Source: Deltaproteobacteria bacterium (GTDB taxonomy: Bacteria > Desulfobacterota > Desulfobacteria > Desulfobacterales > SURF-15). Taken from it: 11,684 nucleotides of DNA. The translations under genes and the position numbers were made by a program. A model generated the notes under the pieces. The model was not told where the DNA came from. It saw only the letters and a list, made by a program, of their open reading frames with translations, and did no database searches. The DNA lies in contig JAHEHB010000153.1 of NCBI GenBank assembly GCA_024644775.1, positions 1-11,684 on the forward strand, read 5' to 3'. Of the stretch, positions 7,447 through 11,684 are shown one piece after another (position 1 is the stretch's first letter; every line of letters starts with the position of its first letter).

Positions 7447-7827
7447 TTAAATATATGGGAAATATTGAAACTAAAAAAATGGCTGAATAAGTCTTGTGAG
7501 TTATTTGCGATCCACGTGTTCCAAATTTAGCCGAAAAACTTTTAATCGGTTTGGGAGATTTATTTCATAATTTTTATGGAAAAAACTTCCCAAGTGTTTC
7601 CATTCCTACCCTATACCCGGATCGAGGTGGGTAAAAGCCAAAAGACGATTTGTCGAAATCTCGCTGGGGTAATGCCAGATCGTTTACTTACGAAATGGTT
7701 CGTGCGCCGATTTCCTCCGAACCTCCCATGGAGGCGCACTTATTGTGTTCCTGTCCACGTTTTGCTCTTATTCCGTTTCGCATTCAAGCGCTACCTGCGT
7801 TGGCTGCGTCGTCGGCTCCTCGAAATA
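7447..7827. other. Non-coding stretch with a GC-rich, fold-prone segment
   Basis: No convincing gene. Plus-strand frames of up to 96 codons exist from 7576 but lack a ribosome-binding site, overlap one another and read as low-quality Arg-rich translations. From about 7640 the base composition shifts to GC-rich. GGTTCG (7697-7702) can pair with CGAACC (7718-7723), while GTGCGCC (7702-7708) can pair with GGCGCAC (7733-7739). A third stem, CCTCC-CAT-GGAGG, occupies 7722-7734. The abrupt composition change and the boundary near 7830 suggest a dispersed intergenic repeat, which only a whole-genome comparison can show. Confidence 0.3.
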
Positions 7828-7989
7828 CTAACTAGTGTCCGTCCAGGGATGAGAAAATTTCTGTAAGGTCAAGGCGGGTGAGAATTTTAACCACAGGAAT
7901 ACATTGAGTATTTTGAGGATTAAAATTCGGAGCCCAACGCCGATATTGTGGAAATTAGCCATTTCTGGATGGACACTAACTACGTACAT
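7828..7989 (-). CDS. Short ORF with a very strong ribosome-binding site, running into the inverted-repeat element
   Basis: 53 codons, with its ATG 52 bp after the lactonase stop on the same strand. The start region is AAGGAGGAGGTGACGCAGATG: GGAGG lies 8 nt before the ATG, about as good as a start can be. After MYVV the frame enters the 146-bp inverted-repeat element and stays open (NFHNIGVGLRILILKILNV, FSPALTLQKFSHPWTDTS), ending at TAG on its far side. Only the first four codons lie outside the element, so this is probably the start of a former lactonase-operon gene, or a small leader ORF, that the element entered. Whether the product is made or does anything is unknown. Confidence 0.35.
   Translation of the reverse strand: MYVVSVHPEMANFHNIGVGLRILILKILNVFLWLKFSPALTLQKFSHPWTDTS
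7833..7978. mobile_element. 146-bp MITE-like inverted-repeat element
   Basis: Terminal inverted repeats TAGTGTCCGTCCAG (7833-7846) and CTGGATGGACACTA (7965-7978) match at 13 of 14 positions. Further paired blocks continue inward in register: AATTTC (7856-7861)/GAAATT (7951-7956), GGCG (7873-7876)/CGCC (7938-7941), GAATTTTAA (7882-7890)/TTAAAATTC (7920-7928), and an apical AATAC (7898-7902)/GTATT (7908-7912). The whole element thus folds into a single long interrupted hairpin. ACTAACTA occurs at both edges (7827-7834 and 7975-7982), overlapping the repeat ends, and may include a target-site duplication. There is no transposase, so mobility would depend on one elsewhere. A structured non-coding RNA or a REP-like repeat is the alternative. 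Confidence 0.6.
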
Positions 7990-8041
7990 CTGCGTCACCT
8001 CCTCCTTACCGCCTTGGTATCATCTTGAATGTAAATCGGAA

Positions 8042-9172
8042 TTAGGAGATGTGCGCACCCTGGGTTTCCACGTAAACGGCATAGAGAGACGTGCTGGCTG
8101 TCATGAATAGCCGGTTCCGCTTGGTACCGCCAAAGCAAACATTGGAGCAGATCTCCGGTAGTCTGATCATGCCGATCCGATCTCCGTTGGGCGCGAAGAT
8201 GTGTACGCCATCGTAGCCATCACCGACCCAGCCCGCACTGGACCAGATGTTGCCGTCCACATCCGCCCGGATCCCATCGGCCAAACCGGCTTTTCCTTCG
8301 TACTCCATCGAGGCGAACTCCCTGCCGTTGGCCAGGCTCTTGCCATCCACCACATCCCAGATCTTGATGTTCTTGGGTGCCTCCGGATAGTGGGTTGACC
8401 CGGTGTCAGCGACATACAGATTTTTATAGTCTGGCGAGAAGCACAGCCCATTGGGTTTGTAAATCTCATCCGTTACCTTTTCGACCTTTCCAGTCTGGGC
8501 ATCGATTCGATAGACGGCCTCCTTCTGGATGGGTTGCACCGACCCGGTATCTGCCTTGTGACCCTCATAGTTCCCTAGACTCCCATATCCTGGATCGGTG
8601 AACCAAATGGCGCCGTCATCGGGATGGACCACCGCGTCGTTGGGGGCGTTGAATTGTTTGCCACCAAACATGGCGGCCAGCACGGTGATGGTGCCGTCAT
8701 ACTCGTAGCGCACTACACGTCGGTTGCCGTGCTCGCAGGCGATCTGCCGTCCTTGATAATCGAAGGTATTGCCGTTGCTGTTGCCAGCCGGAAACCTAAA
8801 CTGGTGGGAGACATGACCATCCTCCTCTATCCATCGGAGCTGTTCATCGTTGGGTATGTCGCTCCAGAGTAAATAGCGGCCAACACCATTCCAGGCCGGG
8901 CCTTCCGCCCAAAGCGTCCCTTTGTGTAGCCTCAGAATCCCTGTCGTCGCGGCTTTGTATTTGAACCGGGGATCGAGCCCGATGACGTCCGGATCCGGGT
9001 AACGTACGGGTTGCGCATCCGGGTTGAAATTACGAGCAAATGCCTCTGGCGCCATGGCGGTGACGGCCGCGATGGCGCCGGCAGCCTTCAGGAAAGATCG
9101 TCGAGAAATCGATCTTTCATCCTGTTGAGCCACCTGAAGATCCAATTGATCCATTGCCTCTTCTTTTTTCAT
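8042..9172 (-). CDS. Tat-exported SMP-30/gluconolactonase-like lactonase
   Basis: 376-residue six-bladed beta-propeller of the SMP-30/gluconolactonase/LRE family, whose members hydrolyse sugar lactones such as glucono-1,5-lactone using a bound divalent metal. A twin-arginine signal, SRRSFLKAAGAIAAV, sits near residue 25, so the protein should be exported folded to the periplasm. Expected metal and substrate residues are present: Glu90 in WAEGPAW, Asn178 in NAPNDAV, Asn241 in KPNGLCFSPD and Asp299 in LADGIRAD. The start at 9172 was chosen because GGAGG lies 8 nt upstream; an in-frame ATG two codons earlier (9178) would have only 2 nt spacing. The gene is richer in GC than the ABC operon (57% against 42% in one 60-base line of each that I counted), which may reflect separate ancestry. 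The exact substrate is open. Confidence 0.92.
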   Translation of the reverse strand: MKKEEAMDQLDLQVAQQDERSISRRSFLKAAGAIAAVTAMAPEAFARNFNPDAQPVRYPDPDVIGLDPRFKYKAATTGILRLHKGTLWAEGPAWNGVGRYLLWSDIPNDEQLRWIEEDGHVSHQFRFPAGNSNGNTFDYQGRQIACEHGNRRVVRYEYDGTITVLAAMFGGKQFNAPNDAVVHPDDGAIWFTDPGYGSLGNYEGHKADTGSVQPIQKEAVYRIDAQTGKVEKVTDEIYKPNGLCFSPDYKNLYVADTGSTHYPEAPKNIKIWDVVDGKSLANGREFASMEYEGKAGLADGIRADVDGNIWSSAGWVGDGYDGVHIFAPNGDRIGMIRLPEICSNVCFGGTKRNRLFMTASTSLYAVYVETQGAHIS

Positions 9173-9247
9173 AAACATATCCTCCTTTCCTTATATGGCT
9201 ATTACCCCAGCAAGGTAGTGAAAATTTTTCAGTGGTCAATGCAAGAA

Positions 9248-9275
9248 ATTTTAGAACAACCCCTTTCATGGACAA
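9248..9275 (-). promoter_or_regulatory. Candidate promoter for the lactonase gene
   Basis: On the minus strand, TTGTCC (9270-9275) is followed after 16 nt by TAAAAT (9248-9253), a fair match to the housekeeping -35/-10 consensus. It would give a leader of about 70 nt. It was found by eye in AT-rich DNA, so support is moderate at best. Confidence 0.35.
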
Positions 9276-9688
9276 GCTCCTTGAAAAGAGGTTAAATATT
9301 TGACAGGGCTGACGAGATTAAATTAATGTGTATAATTTTTTGTAACCGACAAATTTAATGTTGTCAACTATTTTGTTCTTTTTAAGCACCAGTTTTGCAC
9401 CCCCAGTTTTACTCGAGTGCCTGCGTGGACACCATGCTGATTGGGGGCGATGGGGTCGGCACCAAGTATCCCTTCGCCACAGCACGAACTTAACTGCACG
9501 TCTTACTATCTGCCCTATCATTAATGTATAGATGACTTAGACGATATCTATTCCAACAGGAAATAATAATACTGACTGGATTGGATCTACAAGATGCGTT
9601 TCCATGAGGTGGCAAAATACCTCACACTGACAGCCCATATTCGATTATGTAGTCCCTGAAACTGATAAAAATAGATAGATTTCGATAG
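9276..9688. other. Intergenic stretch without a confident gene
   Basis: Mostly AT-rich. A GC-rich island at about 9396-9490 has a plus-strand frame reading SACVDTMLIGGDGVGTKYPF between nearby stops and without a start, which looks like a scrap of former coding DNA. At 9593-9655 a 20-codon frame (MRFHEVAKYLTLTAHIRL) faintly recalls an excisionase-type helix-turn-helix but is too short to call. A small hairpin TGAGGT/ACCTCA (9605-9624) has no T-tract. Otherwise nothing is seen. Confidence 0.3.
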
Positions 9689-9856
9689 ATGCTGATTTCC
9701 GTCAAACCCTACATGGAAATAGAAAAACCTTGGTCGAAATCCGTAAAGATAATACCAATTTTTGTAGAAAAAATTACCAAAGTGCTTCCGCCGGTCGAAT
9801 TGTCGGATAAAAAGCCTAAAATATCTGTCTCTTTTTCCGCATATGGAACCGACTGA
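9689..9856 (+). CDS. Small hypothetical ORF, possible gene fragment
   Basis: 55 codons starting with MLISVKPYMEIEKPWSKS and ending KISVSFSAYGTD. The composition is protein-like (Lys, Ile, Val, Pro), but no ribosome-binding site precedes the ATG and a stop codon lies directly before it in frame. A neighbouring frame goes on after it as [17 protein letters not shown] (from about 9870) with stops on the way, which fits a decayed longer gene broken by a frameshift. The family is not recognised. Confidence 0.25.
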   Translation: MLISVKPYMEIEKPWSKSVKIIPIFVEKITKVLPPVELSDKKPKISVSFSAYGTD

Positions 9857-9917
9857 AAATCAGGAATGATTGATGGAATTGGCAGAGGATATAAAACTCG
9901 GTAGCGTGATCACCGGA

Positions 9918-10646
9918 TTAATGAACCAGAATTTTACTCAAGAACTCTTTCGTTCGCTCATTGGTTGGATTGGAAAAAAAATTATTTGGTATATTTGATT
10001 CAATGATCCTGCCGTCATCCATGAACACAATGCGATTGGCCACTTTCCTTGCAAACCCCATTTCATGGGTAACAACGACCATGGTCATACCTTCCTGGGC
10101 AAGGTTAATCATAACGTCCAAAACTTCGTTGATCATCTCCGGGTCCAATGCTGAGGTCGGTTCATCAAATAACATGATCTTGGGTTGCATGGCCAATCCT
10201 CTGGCAATTGCAACCCGTTGCTGCTGTCCACCAGACAGCTGAGAGGAACGGGAATTTGATTTATCAGGGATGTTCACCTTTCGTAGAAGTTCCAAAGCCC
10301 TGGCTTCAGCTTTTTCTTTCGGAATTTTTCTCACCTTGATGGGTGCCAATGTAATGTTTTCCAGGGCGGTCATATGAGAATATAAGTTAAATTGCTGAAA
10401 TACAAAGCCGATTTCTGCTCTAAGCTGAGTCAAATTCGTTTTCGGGTCGTTAAGTGACATTCCGTCGACGATAATTTCACCCTGCTGGATATTTTCAAGC
10501 TTGTTGATACATCGAAGGAGGGTGCTTTTCCCTGAACCGCTCGGTCCGCATATGACGATAACCTCACCCGGAAAGATCTGGAAATTGATGTCGTTTAAAA
10601 CATGCAAACGATCAAACCACTTGTGGACTCCTTTGAAAATTATCAT
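9918..10646 (-). CDS. Polar amino-acid ABC transporter ATP-binding protein
   Basis: 242-residue GlnQ/HisP-type ATPase on the cytoplasmic face of an amino-acid importer. All core motifs are intact: Walker [10 protein letters not shown] (34-42), Q-loop FVFQQFNLY (81-89), signature LSGGQQQR (137-144), Walker B and D-loop [14 protein letters not shown] (158-171), and switch His194 in [19 protein letters not shown] and TSALDPEM are typical of the polar amino-acid (PAAT) subfamily. GGAGG lies 5-6 nt before the ATG. It follows the permease gene on the same strand after an unusually wide 236-bp gap. The amino acid carried cannot be told from the ATPase. Confidence 0.95.
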   Translation of the reverse strand: MIIFKGVHKWFDRLHVLNDINFQIFPGEVIVICGPSGSGKSTLLRCINKLENIQQGEIIVDGMSLNDPKTNLTQLRAEIGFVFQQFNLYSHMTALENITLAPIKVRKIPKEKAEARALELLRKVNIPDKSNSRSSQLSGGQQQRVAIARGLAMQPKIMLFDEPTSALDPEMINEVLDVMINLAQEGMTMVVVTHEMGFARKVANRIVFMDDGRIIESNIPNNFFSNPTNERTKEFLSKILVH

Positions 10647-10688
10647 CCAGTCCTCCTGTCCATCAGACCATTTTCAGATTCGTATACA

Positions 10689-10715
10689 ATTTTAAAAAAT
10701 GTACGGACATGTCAA
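10689..10715 (-). promoter_or_regulatory. Candidate internal promoter for the ATPase gene
   Basis: On the minus strand, TTGACA (10710-10715), a perfect -35 hexamer, is followed after 15 nt by TAAAAT (10689-10694). The spacer is shorter than the usual 17 nt. It lies in the permease-ATPase gap and about 40 nt before the ATPase start, and would allow separate expression of the ATPase. No other feature was seen in that gap. Confidence 0.35.
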
Positions 10716-10882
10716 CCGCTGAATGTGTTTCGAGTACATAATAAAATGGCACAACGCACGCCAGGCCATGGATACACCTCGAACGCGCTGTTCATGTGAG
10801 TCTGTTCAATACTGCAAACGGTTGTTTCAAAAATCGTAAAAGGCTATATACAGAGATTGAGCCGATATCCCATTGCGGGCAT

Positions 10883-11521
10883 TTAATCAAAACGAAACCT
10901 TTCTTCCACTATAGCTCCAAATTTGGATAGAAGATAACAAATTATGAAATAGTTTGCAGCCACAATAGATAGAGGCCCCCAGGTTTTATAGATATTGATT
11001 CGCACAATTTCACTTGCCCTTGTCAATTCAACATATCCAATGATTGAAGCAATTGATGAATCCTTAACCAGAGAGACAAACAATCCGATTCCTGGAGGGA
11101 TCATTACCCGAAAGGCCTGAGGAAGGATGACGTGCCGCATGACCTGAATCCCTGAAAGTCCGGTAGAACGCGCAGCCTCCCATTGCCCTCTTTCAATCGA
11201 CTCGATTCCAGCTCTCACAATTTCAGCGGCATACGCCCCACCATAGAAGGAAAGCGATAAGGTGGCCGCGATAAACGGTGAAACCTCCTTTTCTAAAAGG
11301 ATAGGGATGCAGTAAAAAACAAACATCATGATGATAAGAAGCGGTGTCCCTCTTAAAATTTCTATATAAATAAGAGCGATTCCTCTAAAGATCACATACC
11401 TTGAGGCTCTCATGATACCAAAGAAGAATCCTAGAAAGAAGGCAACAACAAGGGAAAAGACGGATAGTTGGATGGTAATGATTGTTCCTTTGAAAAGAAA
11501 TAATACGGAGTCTAAATCCAT
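10883..11521 (-). CDS. Polar amino-acid ABC transporter permease
   Basis: 212-residue inner-membrane permease of the HisM/GlnP family (BPD_transp_1), one half of the channel for the adjacent ATPase. The N-terminal signature FLFKGTIITIQLSVFSLVVA is typical of the family, followed by further membrane segments. The conserved cytoplasmic EAA loop, EAARSTGLSGIQVMRHVILPQA (about 115-136), is the docking site for the ATPase. The length is normal. A modest AAAGGG lies 6 nt before the ATG. It starts 23 bp after the stop of another permease, so the two are co-transcribed and likely pair as a heterodimer. Confidence 0.94.
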   Translation of the reverse strand: MDLDSVLFLFKGTIITIQLSVFSLVVAFFLGFFFGIMRASRYVIFRGIALIYIEILRGTPLLIIMMFVFYCIPILLEKEVSPFIAATLSLSFYGGAYAAEIVRAGIESIERGQWEAARSTGLSGIQVMRHVILPQAFRVMIPPGIGLFVSLVKDSSIASIIGYVELTRASEIVRINIYKTWGPLSIVAANYFIICYLLSKFGAIVEERFRFD

Positions 11522-11544
11522 TATTGACCCTTTGAGATTTGATC

Positions 11545-11684
11545 TTATCCGGTTTGAGGTTGATGGGATTTAATAAAAATCTTCCTAATTAATTGAAGGA
11601 GAAGAGATGTACTCCAGTTTAGAACAAGATACATTGCTCCAATTGAAAGATATATTTCAACACTTCGAAATGTTCTCCAATTCA
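11545..11684 (-). CDS. Polar amino-acid ABC transporter permease, C-terminal end only
   Basis: The minus-strand frame is open from the window edge to TAA at 11545-11547, giving 45 residues. It contains FRSVEIYLSIGAMYLVLNWS followed by LLLQLIRKIF, which is how HisM/GlnP-type permeases end: last membrane helix ending in YLVLN, then a basic amphipathic tail. With the complete permease 23 bp downstream and the ATPase beyond it, it is the first of a permease pair; the rest, and probably the binding-protein gene, lie outside the window. Confidence 0.85.
   Translation of the reverse strand, partial: NWRTFRSVEIYLSIGAMYLVLNWSTSLLLQLIRKIFIKSHQPQTG

Noticed and set aside
7576..7866. 96-codon plus-strand frame in the GC-rich intergenic block
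   Set aside because: No ribosome-binding site, Arg- and Leu-rich translation without family features, an overlapping frame of similar length, and its end lies inside the inverted-repeat element.
9318..9521. 67-codon minus-strand frame
   Set aside because: Arg/Trp-rich translation, no ribosome-binding site, and it spans both AT-rich and GC-rich DNA without coding character.

Overview
The window looks like a stretch of a Gram-negative chromosome of moderate G+C. Exported proteins with Sec and Tat signals, periplasmic binding-protein transporters and a 17-kDa-type surface protein point to a proteobacterial or desulfobacterotal (sulfate-reducer-like) host. That placement is an impression from protein style; the window has no rRNA or other marker gene that would settle it.

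Layout: (1) 1-1000, plus strand, the 3' part of lysA (diaminopimelate decarboxylase, last step of lysine synthesis). (2) 1190-1717, minus strand, a secreted His/Arg/Tyr-rich protein with a surface-antigen-like C-terminal domain, converging on lysA. (3) 1902-6591, plus strand, a complete four-gene sugar-type ABC importer: binding protein, strong hairpin terminator, permease, double-domain ATPase, second permease. (4) 6832-7215, minus strand, a small exported ComEA-like helix-hairpin-helix protein with a TTG start and a terminator behind it. (5) 7216-8041, an accessory stretch without a confident gene: a start-less coding-like frame, a GC-rich fold-prone segment, and a 146-bp fully foldable inverted-repeat (MITE-like) element. 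The element sits four codons inside an ORF that has a near-perfect ribosome-binding site just downstream of the next gene. (6) 8042-9172, minus strand, a Tat-exported SMP-30/gluconolactonase-type lactonase, richer in GC than the transporter genes. (7) 9276-9917, a low-coding stretch with a 55-codon ORF and probable gene debris. (8) 9918-11684, minus strand, a polar amino-acid ABC importer: ATPase, permease, and the C-terminal end of a second permease cut off by the window edge.

How the genes work together: the two transporters bring in a sugar or sugar-like solute (3) and an amino acid (8). The exported lactonase (6) could hydrolyse sugar lactones in the periplasm, but nothing in the sequence links it to transporter (3), which is on the other strand. 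The most unusual structure is the region 7570-7990, where a short mobile-type element and other repeat-like DNA lie in what appears to be the 3' part of the lactonase operon. I found no CRISPR array, tRNA, rRNA, phage gene or recognisable novel defence system.
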